Of a stretch of 64,000 nt of DNA, positions 19,469 to 28,841 are shown one piece after another. Positions within the stretch are counted from its first letter, which is position 1. Every line of letters begins with the position of its first letter. Source of the stretch: Pseudoduganella aquatica (GTDB lineage: Bacteria > Pseudomonadota > Gammaproteobacteria > Burkholderiales > Burkholderiaceae_D); contig NZ_WWCU01000002.1 in the NCBI RefSeq assembly GCF_009857595.1, forward strand, positions 124,001-188,000, in the 5' to 3' direction. The notes under the pieces are model-generated. The model was given only the letters and a program-made list of their open reading frames with translations, ran no database searches and had not been told where the DNA came from. A program made the position numbers and the translations under genes.

Positions 19469-20038
19469 GTGGACGAGAATTGCTCGAAAGGACTGCCAGG
19501 AAGGCGGCGCATACGGCGCCTGGCGCGCGCCGCATGCGCCGGCGTTGCGCTGTTGGCCGCCGCATTGTCGGCAGGCTGCTCGCGCAGCGAGCGCTGGCAG
19601 GAGCAGGTGCTGCTGGCCAGCGGCCAGGTCATCCTGGTGGAGCGCGAGAGCAGCGACCGCTCGGCCTCGATGCGCTTCGCCATGCCCGGCCATCCCGGCG
19701 AGATCGTCGAATGGCGTTCGCTGCACGACGGCGGCCCCTGGCAGCTCGAGAACCCGGTAGTGCTGGACGTGGAAAACGGCGCGCCGGTGGTGCTCACCGT
19801 GGTCTCCACCTCGCCCGGCTGCCGCCTGTTCACCAAGTACGTCAACACCGGCGGCGGCTGGCGCGAAGAAGTGCTGCCGGACCGCTTCAAGGGCCGCGAC
19901 ATGAATCTCTTCATCCGCAGCGGCCTGGCCTTGGGCGACGTGGTAACGCTGGAACACAAGCGCCGCGAAAGCAGCGCCATCTCTTATTCGCGCTCCCTGC
20001 GTTTCCTCGGCCCGGCCGACAAGGCTTGCGGCCACTGA
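19469..20038 (+). CDS. Putative lipoprotein of unknown function
   Basis: A 189-residue predicted lipoprotein. A basic N-terminus (RRRIRRLAR) and hydrophobic run end in the lipobox LSAGC, placing the lipidated cysteine at residue 37 if the GTG at 19469 is the start; a later start is possible because the n-region is unusually long. The mature part is hydrophilic, with no recognised domain (ASMRFAMPGHPGEIVEWRSL, PGCRLFTKYVNTGGGWREE). It follows the MATE gene by 77 bp and precedes amn by 83 bp. Function unknown. Confidence 0.7.
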   Translation: MDENCSKGLPGRRRIRRLARAACAGVALLAAALSAGCSRSERWQEQVLLASGQVILVERESSDRSASMRFAMPGHPGEIVEWRSLHDGGPWQLENPVVLDVENGAPVVLTVVSTSPGCRLFTKYVNTGGGWREEVLPDRFKGRDMNLFIRSGLALGDVVTLEHKRRESSAISYSRSLRFLGPADKACGH

Positions 20039-20121
20039 ATGAAATGCTGCACCGCAGCGTAAACGTCGATACAATAGAGCTGAAGAATCAAGCCGAGATT
20101 CATTAGCAAAGGAGATCGACC

Positions 20122-21621
20122 ATGCAGAACCGTCCCTTCATCGCGCCAGCGCTGTTCAACGACCCGGACGCCGCGCTGGCCCAGGTCCAGGCGCTTTACG
20201 ACGGCAGCATACGGCATCTGCGTGAATCGCTGCAGCGCTTCGTCGACGGCGAAACGCCGGACGAGCATGTACGCGCCTGCTACCCCTACGTGCGGGTGCA
20301 CACCGATACCGTGGCGCGCGCCGACTCGCGCCTGTCCTATGGCTTCGTGGCCGGTCCCGGCACCTACGAAACCACGCTCACCCGGCCCGACCTGTTCGCG
20401 CGCTACTACCGCGAGCAATTCAGGCTGCTGCTGAAGAACCACGGCAACCGCCAGCAAGTGCAGCTGGAAGTGGGCATGAGCGCGCAGCCGATCCCCATCC
20501 ATTTCTCCTTCGCCGAGAACGACCACATTGAAGGCAGCATGAACGCCGACCGCCGCCTGCTGATGCGCGACGTGTTCGACCTGCCCAACCTGGCCGCCAT
20601 GGACGACGGCATTGCCAACGGCACGCACGAAGCGCCGTTCGGCGAGTCGCAGCCGCTGGCGCTGTTCACGGCGCCGCGCGTGGACTACTCGCTGCAGCGC
20701 CTGCGCCACTACACCGGCACCTTGCCCGCCTACTTCCAGAAGTTCGTGCTGTTCACGAACTATCAGTTCTATATCGATGAATTCATCAAGCTGGGCCACG
20801 AGATCATGGGCCGCTCCGCGCAGGGCGAGGACGACTACGTGGCCTTTGTGGAGCCGGGCAACCTGGTGCTGCGCCGCGCCGGCGCGCCGTCCGAGCCGGG
20901 CGACGAACTGGGTTCGCCTTTGCCGCGCCTGCCGCAGATGCCGGGCTACCACCTGGTGCGCAAGGATGGCAGCGGCATCAGCATGGTCAACATCGGCGTG
21001 GGTCCGGCCAACGCCAAGACCATCACCGACCATATCGCGGTGCTGCGTCCGCACGCCTGGCTGATGCTGGGCCACTGCGCCGGCCTGCGCAACACGCAGG
21101 AGCTGGGCGACTACGTGCTGGCGCACGGCTATGTGCGTGAAGACCATGTGCTGGATGAGGATCTGCCGCTGTGGGTGCCCATCCCGCCGCTGGCCGAGGT
21201 GCAGGTGGCGATCGAGGCTGCCGTGGCCGAAGTGACCAAGCTGACCGGGCATGACCTCAAGCGCGTGATGCGCACCGGGACCGTGGCCAGCACCGACAAC
21301 CGCAACTGGGAGCTGCTGCCGCAGCGCACGCCGGAGCGGCGCTTCAGCCAAAGCCGCGCGGTGGCGCTGGATATGGAAAGCGCCACCATCGCGGCGAACG
21401 GCTTCCGCTTCCGCGTGCCTTACGGGACGCTGCTGTGCGTGAGCGACAAGCCCATGCACGGCGAGATCAAGCTGCCGGGCATGGCCAATGCGTTCTACCG
21501 CGAGCGGGTGGACCAGCATCTGCGCATCGGCATCCGCGCTGTGGAGATGCTGCGCGAGCTGGGCGTGGACAAGCTGCACAGCCGCAAGCTGCGCAGCTTT
21601 GCCGAGGTCGCGTTCCAGTAA
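20122..21621 (+). CDS. amn: AMP nucleosidase
   Basis: Hydrolyses AMP to adenine and ribose 5-phosphate, adjusting adenylate pools; cytoplasmic. 499 residues, matching the family, from an ATG with AAAGGAGAT upstream; a TACAAT -10-like hexamer lies about 50 bp before the start. An N-terminal AMN-specific domain (about 1-200; YVRVHTDTVARADSRLSYG) precedes the nucleoside-phosphorylase-like catalytic domain (SMVNIGVGPANAKTITDHIA, LRPHAWLMLGHCAGLRNTQ, and AVALDMESATIAANGFRFRV with the catalytic acidic/Met-Glu segment). Followed by a palindromic intergenic repeat. Confidence 0.95.
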   Translation: MQNRPFIAPALFNDPDAALAQVQALYDGSIRHLRESLQRFVDGETPDEHVRACYPYVRVHTDTVARADSRLSYGFVAGPGTYETTLTRPDLFARYYREQFRLLLKNHGNRQQVQLEVGMSAQPIPIHFSFAENDHIEGSMNADRRLLMRDVFDLPNLAAMDDGIANGTHEAPFGESQPLALFTAPRVDYSLQRLRHYTGTLPAYFQKFVLFTNYQFYIDEFIKLGHEIMGRSAQGEDDYVAFVEPGNLVLRRAGAPSEPGDELGSPLPRLPQMPGYHLVRKDGSGISMVNIGVGPANAKTITDHIAVLRPHAWLMLGHCAGLRNTQELGDYVLAHGYVREDHVLDEDLPLWVPIPPLAEVQVAIEAAVAEVTKLTGHDLKRVMRTGTVASTDNRNWELLPQRTPERRFSQSRAVALDMESATIAANGFRFRVPYGTLLCVSDKPMHGEIKLPGMANAFYRERVDQHLRIGIRAVEMLRELGVDKLHSRKLRSFAEVAFQ

Positions 21622-21625
21622 GCTT

Positions 21626-21718
21626 GGCGGGTTACGGCTGCGCCTAACCCGCCCTACGCGTCGACCGAACCGCAACGATATCGTAGGGCGGGTTAGCGCC
21701 GCAGGCGCGTAACCCGCC
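21626..21718. repeat. Intergenic palindromic repeat, copy A (double)
   Basis: Two head-to-head units: GGCGGGTTACG...TAACCCGCCCTACG (21626-21658) and CGTAGGGCGGGTTAG...CGTAACCCGCC (21682-21718), separated by a short spacer. Each unit is itself a hairpin, and the two also pair with each other, a REP/BIME-like design. It lies between the convergent amn and mmsB ends and could end transcription from both sides. Copies B and C are at 41801 and 50315. Confidence 0.85.
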
Positions 21719-21725
21719 GGAGCCG

Positions 21726-22622
21726 CTAGTACAGCTGGTCTTTCAGCAGCGGCTGGATAATGCTGCTGAAGTCCAGCGTCCCCGCGCCGGACAGGCTATG
21801 CATGCCGTACAGGTTGCGCGCCAGCTCCCCCAGCGGCACCGCGCAGCGCGACGCAATCGCCGCCTCGGCGGCCAGCCCGAGATCCTTGTGCATCAGGTCC
21901 ACGCCGAAGCCGCCGCTGTAGCCGCGCGCCGCCGGCACATTCTCCATCACGCCCGGATACGGGTTGTACAGCTCCAGCGCCCAGTTGCGCCCCGAGCTCT
22001 TGCCCATGATATCGGACAGCACCTTCGGGTCCAGCCCATGCGCAGCGCCCAATGCCAGCGCCTCGGCGGTGCCCGCCATGAGTATCCCCAGCAGCATGTT
22101 GTTGCAGATCTTGGCGATCTGCCCCGCGCCGCTGCCGCCCGCATGAAAGACGTTCTTGCCCATGGCGGACAGATAAGGCCTTGCGCGCTCCAGCGCCGCC
22201 GCCTCGCCGCCCACGATAAAGGTCAGCGTTCCCGCCGCCGCGCCGGCAGTGCCGCCCGAAACCGGCGCGTCCAATGCATCCAGCCCGCGCGCGGCCAGTG
22301 CCTGGGCCACCGCCTGCGCCGTGGCGGCGGAAATGGTGCTGCAATCAATCACCAGCGCGCCGTCCGCGATGTGCGGCACGATGCCTTGCTGGCCAAGGTA
22401 AAGCCCGTGCACGTGCGTGCTGGCGGGCAGCATGGAGATGACCACCTGCGCGCCTTCCACGGCGGCGCGCGCATCCGGCGCACTGCGGGCGCCCGCGTCG
22501 GCCAGTCCTTGCACGGCGCTGGCGGACAAATCGAACACGGCCAGTTCATGCCCGGCCTTGAGCAGGTTGTGCGCCATGGGCGCGCCCATATTCCCCAGGC
22601 CGATGAAGGCGATGCGGCTCAT
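21726..22622 (-). CDS. mmsB: 3-hydroxyisobutyrate dehydrogenase
   Basis: Oxidises 3-hydroxyisobutyrate to methylmalonate semialdehyde with NAD+; fourth step of the route encoded here. 298 residues from the ATG at 22622 (AAAGGAAAA upstream); its start overlaps the previous stop as ATGA. Rossmann signature FIGLGNMGAPMAHNLLKAGH, substrate-binding DAPVSGGTAGAAAGTLTFIV and the catalytic lysine segment GQIAKICNNMLLG are all present. Last gene of the five-gene valine operon; a palindromic repeat follows it. Confidence 0.95.
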   Translation of the reverse strand: MSRIAFIGLGNMGAPMAHNLLKAGHELAVFDLSASAVQGLADAGARSAPDARAAVEGAQVVISMLPASTHVHGLYLGQQGIVPHIADGALVIDCSTISAATAQAVAQALAARGLDALDAPVSGGTAGAAAGTLTFIVGGEAAALERARPYLSAMGKNVFHAGGSGAGQIAKICNNMLLGILMAGTAEALALGAAHGLDPKVLSDIMGKSSGRNWALELYNPYPGVMENVPAARGYSGGFGVDLMHKDLGLAAEAAIASRCAVPLGELARNLYGMHSLSGAGTLDFSSIIQPLLKDQLY

Positions 22623-23770
22623 GCGGTTTTCCTTTCGAGTTGAGTAAAGAAGCCTTCGCCCCAAGCCTCGCCTACGTCGGCCAGGCTGGCGGGCTGCCAG
22701 CGCGGCTGCATGTCTTTGTCGATGATGAGCGCGCGGATGCCTTCGGCGAAGTCCGGCCGCGCGGCGCAGATCAGAGACACGTCCAGCTCGAGCTGGAACA
22801 CCTCTGCCAGTGACAGGTATTTGGCGCGTTGCTGGATGGCGACCGCCAGCCAGGCCGCGCCCGGCGAGCCTTTGCGCAGCGCGGTGGCGGCCTTTTGCAG
22901 CCAGCGGTCCTCGCTTTCCAGCGAGGCGATGCGCAGCACCATGTCGCCGAAATTGCCGCTCGCGCAAAGCTCGTTAATCAGGTCGTAGTGCTCGCGCAGC
23001 GGACTGGCGGGGGCGGGCGGGGCGGCTTTCTGCAGCTTGGCCAGCATGGCGCCCAGCATGTGGTGGTTGGCCCCGGGCGGGGCGACCGTACCCGGCGCAG
23101 CCCATACCTCGGATTGCAGCATGTCTATCAGGCGGGCCTTGTCCGCGTGGGCAAGGCGGTAGTCGGCCAGGCGCGCGAACTGGGCGTCGGCCGCGTTCAG
23201 CGCTGCGCCGGTGAGCGCGAGGAAGGGGCCGGTGTGGCCGGGCGCGCGGCTCAGGAACCAGCTGCCGCCCACGTCGGGATACAGGCCGATGGCCACTTCC
23301 GGCATCGCCAGCCGCGACGCCTCGGTCACCACGCGGTGGCTGGCGCCCGCCATCAGGCCTATGCCGCCGCCCATGACGATGCCGTGGCCCCAGGCCAGGA
23401 CCGGCTTGGCATAGGTGTGGATGCTGAGGTCCAGCGCATACTCGCGGCCGAAGAACTCCCGCGCGTAGGCATTGGCCAGCGGATCGGCCGATTGCGGCGA
23501 GGCGTGGTGCTCGCGCATTGAGCGGTACAGCTGCTGCAGGTCGCCGCCAGCGCAGAAGGCTTTGTCGCCCGCGCCTTCCAGCATCACCAGCACCACGGCG
23601 GGATCGGCCTCCCAGGCGGCCAGCTGCGTTTCCAGCAGCGCGATCATCTCCAGCGACAGCGCGTTCAGCGTGGCCGGGGCGTTCAGTGTGGCCACGCCTA
23701 TCAGCGCACCGCCGCCTGCCTTGCTGCGGCAGGGCAGGGTGCGGAACAGTACCGGTGCGGCGCCGCTCAT
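22619..23770 (-). CDS. 3-hydroxyisobutyryl-CoA hydrolase
   Basis: A crotonase-fold thioesterase that frees 3-hydroxyisobutyrate from CoA in valine breakdown. At 383 residues it is longer than ordinary enoyl-CoA hydratases (about 260), as expected for HIBCH. Oxyanion-hole segments are DKAFCAGGDLQQLY and GHGIVMGGGIGLMAGASHRV; the catalytic acidic region is MPEVAIGLYPDVGGSWFLSR. The C-terminal extension typical of this group runs to the end. Start and stop overlap both neighbours by ATGA, so translation is coupled. Confidence 0.92.
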   Translation of the reverse strand: MSGAAPVLFRTLPCRSKAGGGALIGVATLNAPATLNALSLEMIALLETQLAAWEADPAVVLVMLEGAGDKAFCAGGDLQQLYRSMREHHASPQSADPLANAYAREFFGREYALDLSIHTYAKPVLAWGHGIVMGGGIGLMAGASHRVVTEASRLAMPEVAIGLYPDVGGSWFLSRAPGHTGPFLALTGAALNAADAQFARLADYRLAHADKARLIDMLQSEVWAAPGTVAPPGANHHMLGAMLAKLQKAAPPAPASPLREHYDLINELCASGNFGDMVLRIASLESEDRWLQKAATALRKGSPGAAWLAVAIQQRAKYLSLAEVFQLELDVSLICAARPDFAEGIRALIIDKDMQPRWQPASLADVGEAWGEGFFTQLERKTA

Positions 23771-24549
23771 GCCTGGCTCCAGACTGGGGCGCGCTTCTCA
23801 AGGAAGGCCTGCACGCCCTCGCGCTGGTCCGCGCCGCCGAACAGGCCGACGAAGGCCTCCCGCTCGGCCGGCAGCACGTGGGCCATGGGCTGGCGGCGCG
23901 CGCCCTGGATCAGCTGCTTGCAGGCCTGCACGCTGGCGGGACTCTGCTTTGCCGCCTGCGCTGCCAGCGCCAGGGCGCGCGGCAGGGCGGCGCCGGTTTC
24001 CACTACTTCTTCCACCAGGCCGATGCGCTGCGCGGTGGCCGCGTCGATGCGTTCGCCGCACAGTATCATGCGCTTGGCCCAGCCTTCGCCCACCAGCCAT
24101 GCCAGGTTCTGCGTGCCGCCCGCGCACGGCAGCAGCCCCACGGTGGCTTCCGGCAGCGCCATCTGCGCCTGCGTTTCCGCGATGCGCAAGTCGCACGCCA
24201 GCGCGCATTCCAGGCCGCCGCCCATGGCGTAGCCGTTGATGGCGGCAATGGACACGCCCCGGAAGCCCGACAGCGCCTCGAAGGCCGCGCCGAACAGCCG
24301 CGCCATGTCGCTGGCCACCGCCACGCCGCCGTCGGCAAACAGCTTCAGGTCCGCGCCGGCGGAGAAGAACTTGGCGCCGCCGCCGGTCACGACCAGGCTG
24401 TAGACGTTCTTGTTGGCGTTGAGGTCTTCCACCAGGCGGCGCAGGTCGCGCAGGCTGTCGGCGGTCCAGGTGTTGGCGGGCGGATTGGCCAGCGTGAGCA
24501 CGGCGGTGTGCTCCATGATTTGCAACTCAAGATTGGTATAGCTGCTCAC
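23767..24549 (-). CDS. Enoyl-CoA hydratase (methacrylyl-CoA hydration)
   Basis: A crotonase-family hydratase of 260 residues, expected from context to add water to methacrylyl-CoA giving 3-hydroxyisobutyryl-CoA. Oxyanion-hole motifs FFSAGADLKLF and AINGYAMGGGLECALACDLR and the two usual glutamates (GGGLE and ALPEATVGLLPCAGGTQ) are seen. The start is a GTG at 24549 overlapping the preceding stop (GTGA). Substrate specificity is inferred from the operon, not from a residue unique to this reaction. Confidence 0.93.
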   Translation of the reverse strand: MSSYTNLELQIMEHTAVLTLANPPANTWTADSLRDLRRLVEDLNANKNVYSLVVTGGGAKFFSAGADLKLFADGGVAVASDMARLFGAAFEALSGFRGVSIAAINGYAMGGGLECALACDLRIAETQAQMALPEATVGLLPCAGGTQNLAWLVGEGWAKRMILCGERIDAATAQRIGLVEEVVETGAALPRALALAAQAAKQSPASVQACKQLIQGARRQPMAHVLPAEREAFVGLFGGADQREGVQAFLEKRAPVWSQA

Positions 24550-25706
24550 AGGTTCTCCTCTGTAGGTGCGTTTTTCAGCATGTGGCGCGCGACGATCACG
24601 CGCATGATTTCGTTGGTGCCTTCCAAAATCTGGTGAACGCGCACGTCGCGCAGAAAGCGTTCGAGCGGGTAGTCGCGCAGGTAGCCGTAGCCGCCGTGGA
24701 TCTGCAGCGCCTCGTTGCAGACGTTGAAGCCGGTGTCGGTCGCCAGCCGCTTGGCCATGGCGCAGTAGATGCCCGCGTTGGCGGCGCCGCCATCGAGCTT
24801 AGTGGCTGCCAGGCGCACCATCTGGCGCGCTGCCACCAGGCCGGTCTGCATGTCGGCCAGCTTGAACTGCAGGGCCTGGAAGTCGCCCAGCACGCGCTTG
24901 AACTGCACCCGCTCGCCCATGTGGCGCTGCGCGCTGTTCAGCGCAGCCTGCGCCGCGCCGATGGAGCAGGTGGCGATGTTGATGCGGCCTCCGTCCAGCC
25001 CGCGCATGGCGAGCTTGAAGCCGTCGCCTTCGCGGCCCAGCAGGTGAGAGGCGGGCACGCGCACGCCGTCGAAGCTGATGGCGCGCGTAGGCTGGCTGTT
25101 CCAGCCCATCTTGTCCTCCGCGCGGCCATAGCCCACGCCCGCGCTGCCGGCAGGCACGAGGAAGGCCGAAATGCCGCCCGCGCCCGCGCTGCCGGTGCGC
25201 GCCATCACCACCAGCGCGTCCGTCGCGCCCGCGCCGGAGATGAAGGCCTTGCCGCCGGTGATGACGTAGTCGCCGTCCTCCAGCACGGCGGACGTGGTCA
25301 GCGAGGCCGCGTCCGAGCCGGCGCCGGGTTCCGTCAGGCAGTAGGAAGCCAGCTTGCGGCCAGAGGCCAGGTCCCCTATCCATTCCTCCCGCACTTCGGG
25401 CTGCGCCCACTGCGCGATCATGGCGCTGGCCATGTTGTGGATGGTGAGATAGGCCGTGGTGGAAGGGCAGGCGCGCGCCAGCTCCTCGAACACCACGGTG
25501 GCGTCCAGGCGCGACAGGCCCAGGCCGCCCATGGCCTGCGGCACGTACAGGCCGCAGAAACCCAGCTCGCCCGCATGCGCAATGGTCTGGCGCGGGAAGA
25601 TGCCCTCGGCGTCCCAGCGCGCCGCCTGCCCGGCCATTTCGCGCGCGGCGAACTGGCGCGCGGCGTCCTGGTAGGCACGCTGGTCCTCGTTCAGTTCGAA
25701 GTCCAT
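24546..25706 (-). CDS. Acyl-CoA dehydrogenase (isobutyryl-CoA dehydrogenase type)
   Basis: A 386-residue FAD enzyme expected to desaturate isobutyryl-CoA to methacrylyl-CoA, passing electrons to ETF. Family segments: CLTEPGAGSDAASL (FAD/substrate loop), KAFISGAGATDALVVMART, and the C-terminal ALQIHGGYGYLRDYPLERF followed by VHQILEGTNEIMR, where the glutamate matches the catalytic base position of human ACAD8. It begins 10 bp after mmsA and is coupled to the hydratase gene. Context supports the valine branch over other short-chain acyl-CoAs. Confidence 0.92.
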   Translation of the reverse strand: MDFELNEDQRAYQDAARQFAAREMAGQAARWDAEGIFPRQTIAHAGELGFCGLYVPQAMGGLGLSRLDATVVFEELARACPSTTAYLTIHNMASAMIAQWAQPEVREEWIGDLASGRKLASYCLTEPGAGSDAASLTTSAVLEDGDYVITGGKAFISGAGATDALVVMARTGSAGAGGISAFLVPAGSAGVGYGRAEDKMGWNSQPTRAISFDGVRVPASHLLGREGDGFKLAMRGLDGGRINIATCSIGAAQAALNSAQRHMGERVQFKRVLGDFQALQFKLADMQTGLVAARQMVRLAATKLDGGAANAGIYCAMAKRLATDTGFNVCNEALQIHGGYGYLRDYPLERFLRDVRVHQILEGTNEIMRVIVARHMLKNAPTEENL

Positions 25707-25716
25707 GACGGCCTCC

Positions 25717-27222
<1,506 letters not shown>

Positions 27223-27240
27223 GGTGTGCCTTCCTTGATG

Positions 27241-27378
27241 GGCGGCGCGCCTGCGTTTCTGCGCGTGTGGCGCCGCCAGTCTGCAAAAGTAAGCCGGACG
27301 GCGTCTTGCGCCGCGCGGCACCCGCCACGCGCCTTCCGCACGTGGCCAGACCCGGCGCCGCCATGGAGCGGGCGGCGC
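27241..27378 (-). promoter_or_regulatory. Candidate riboswitch expression platform (four complementary 8-mers)
   Basis: Between the aptamer and the mmsA ribosome site lie two copies of GGCGGCGC (27241-27248, 27371-27378) and two of GCGCCGCC (27270-27277, 27355-27362). Each can pair with either partner, allowing a local hairpin next to the ribosome site, a hairpin next to the aptamer, or long-range alternatives. No U-tract follows, so a translational or Rho-dependent mechanism is more likely than an intrinsic terminator. This is structural inference. Confidence 0.4.
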
Positions 27379-27387
27379 TGAAGATCA

Positions 27388-27576
27388 ACAGGCCGGTATC
27401 CGGGCTTGCAAGTCTTGCTGCTTCGCCTTCCCAGTCTCGTGGACCAGTGGCATGGATGAAGCAGCCGCACTTGCCTACCGTTGCGGAGGCAGCAGGGGCT
27501 TGGGGCGCACCGCATCGAGCGCGCCGACCACTTTCCCGTTTAACGCCGGACAAGAATTTGCCCGGCGCACCTGTTA
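27388..27576 (-). ncRNA. Cobalamin riboswitch aptamer
   Basis: Reading the minus strand, all hallmarks of the class appear in order: a 5' hairpin (CGCCGG...CCGGCG), the GGGAAAGTGGT segment (27527-27537), the B12 box CTGCCTCCGCAACGGTAGGC (27473-27492), GCCACTG (27445-27451), GGGAAGGCG (27424-27432) and the 3' core AGCCCGGATACCGGCC (27391-27406). The class binds adenosyl- or other cobalamins and usually switches off downstream genes. The first gene downstream in the same direction is mmsA. The remaining bases of the 397-bp gene-free stretch 27223-27619 hold the putative platform and the promoter region. Confidence 0.93.
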
Positions 27577-27603
27577 AATAAAGATTAGCATAACAATTGA
27601 CGT

Positions 27604-27617
27604 TTACGTTAACGTAA
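27604..27617. promoter_or_regulatory. TTACGTTAACGTAA palindrome (LiuR-like operator candidate)
   Basis: A perfect 14-bp palindrome, preceded by TTGACGT in the other phase (27597-27603). From memory, MerR-family LiuR sites of branched-chain amino acid regulons in proteobacteria share the ACGT-rich TTGACGTTTACGT pattern. The position, immediately upstream of the riboswitch leader of a valine operon, fits. An exact consensus comparison was not possible here. Confidence 0.5.
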
Positions 27618-27619
27618 TT

Positions 27620-28795
27620 TCATTTATCGCTTGCCGGGGACTTCAAGCTGCGCACGATGGCGTCGCGCAGGGTGAACAGATGGCGGTTGCCGTCAAACTC
27701 CGCCTCGGGTGAATTGCCGGTATGGACGATGATCACCCTGGCCAGCGGATCGATGAAGATGTTTTGCCCGTTCGTCCCCCAGAAAAACGATCTGCCCCCG
27801 GCCGCCTGCGGAATCCAGGTATGCAGGCCGTAGTAGGGCGGCCTGGGCGGCTGCGGCTTGTCCGGGCGGAGCGCGGTCATGGCTGCGATCCAGTCCGCAG
27901 GCACCACCTGCTTATCGCCGATCCTGCCCTGATTCATCACCAGGTAGCCCAGCCGGGCGTAGTCGCGCAAGGTGGCGGCGAACTGGCCTTGCACGCCTTC
28001 TTCGCCGTTCTGGTTCTTGATCCAGTGCGCGCTGCTTTCCGCGCCCATGGGGATCCAGAGCTTCTGCTCCAGGTAGCTGGTGAGATCCATGCCGACGCGC
28101 TGGCGCAGCATGGCTCCCAGCATGGCCGTCTGCGCGCCGTTGTACTGGAACTGCGTGCCGGGCGCCGACGAGCGTTCGCGCTTGCCACGCAGGTAGTCGC
28201 GCACGTTCTGCCGTGGCGACACCATGGGATTGGTGGCGCGGTTATCCGCTTCGGCGCCGGGTTCGAATGAATTGACCAGGGCGGCGCCCGAGGTCATCCG
28301 CAGCAGGTCTTCCACGGTGGCCGGGGCGAAGGCGCTGTCCTTGAAGTCGGGCAGTACCGCGTCCACGCGTTCGCTGAGCGAGAGCTTGCCTTCCGAGACC
28401 GCGATGCCGACCAGCAGGGCCAACACCGTTTTGGACATGGATGCGGACAGCAGTTTGTCGGCGGCGCCGCCGCCTTGCAGGTAGCGTTCAAAGACGATGT
28501 CGCGGTCCTTCAGTATCAGCAAGCCGGTGGTGCAGAATTTGCCGAGATAGTCGTCCAGCGTCGCAGCGGCGCTTTCTCCGGGCAGCTTGTAGCTGACGCT
28601 TTTCAACGGTGCGCCCAGCCTCAGCGCCAACGGCGCGGGCGACGCGCTTGCCGTGTTGTTCGGATAGCTGCGCTGCGGGTTGCGGAACACGTCCAGGCAT
28701 CCGCTCTGGGCGTGGGCCGGCGCCTGCATGGCGACGAAGGCAAGGACGGCAAGCAGCGGGGCAATGCGGGCTTCGGTGCGGGGCGATGGCGTCAT
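27620..28795 (-). CDS. Exported serine hydrolase, beta-lactamase/EstB-like family
   Basis: A 391-residue secreted hydrolase of the class C beta-lactamase/6-aminohexanoate-oligomer hydrolase superfamily. The signal peptide ends near APAHAQ. The nucleophile motif is SMSKTVLALLVG (SxxK). The second motif region is QYNGAQTAMLG, with Tyr but not the usual YxN spacing, and the third-box equivalent is HTGN. The start at ATG 28795 is preferred over a GTG four codons upstream. Substrate unknown; such proteins are esterases, peptidases or amidases. It is separated from the mms operon by the riboswitch region. Confidence 0.85.
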   Translation of the reverse strand: MTPSPRTEARIAPLLAVLAFVAMQAPAHAQSGCLDVFRNPQRSYPNNTASASPAPLALRLGAPLKSVSYKLPGESAAATLDDYLGKFCTTGLLILKDRDIVFERYLQGGGAADKLLSASMSKTVLALLVGIAVSEGKLSLSERVDAVLPDFKDSAFAPATVEDLLRMTSGAALVNSFEPGAEADNRATNPMVSPRQNVRDYLRGKRERSSAPGTQFQYNGAQTAMLGAMLRQRVGMDLTSYLEQKLWIPMGAESSAHWIKNQNGEEGVQGQFAATLRDYARLGYLVMNQGRIGDKQVVPADWIAAMTALRPDKPQPPRPPYYGLHTWIPQAAGGRSFFWGTNGQNIFIDPLARVIIVHTGNSPEAEFDGNRHLFTLRDAIVRSLKSPASDK

Positions 28796-28841
28796 GGCTG
28801 GTCTCACGGGAGTAGCGGGACATGATATCCCAATGTGCGCC

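Noticed and set aside
27223..27553. Long N-terminal extension of minus-strand frames across the mmsA leader
   Set aside because: The bases encode riboswitch structure; the mmsA ATG at 27222 has a proper ribosome site and gives the standard protein length.
27267..27581. Plus-strand open frame of about 100 codons upstream of mmsA
   Set aside because: It covers the cobalamin aptamer on the opposite strand; no ribosome site or protein-like composition.
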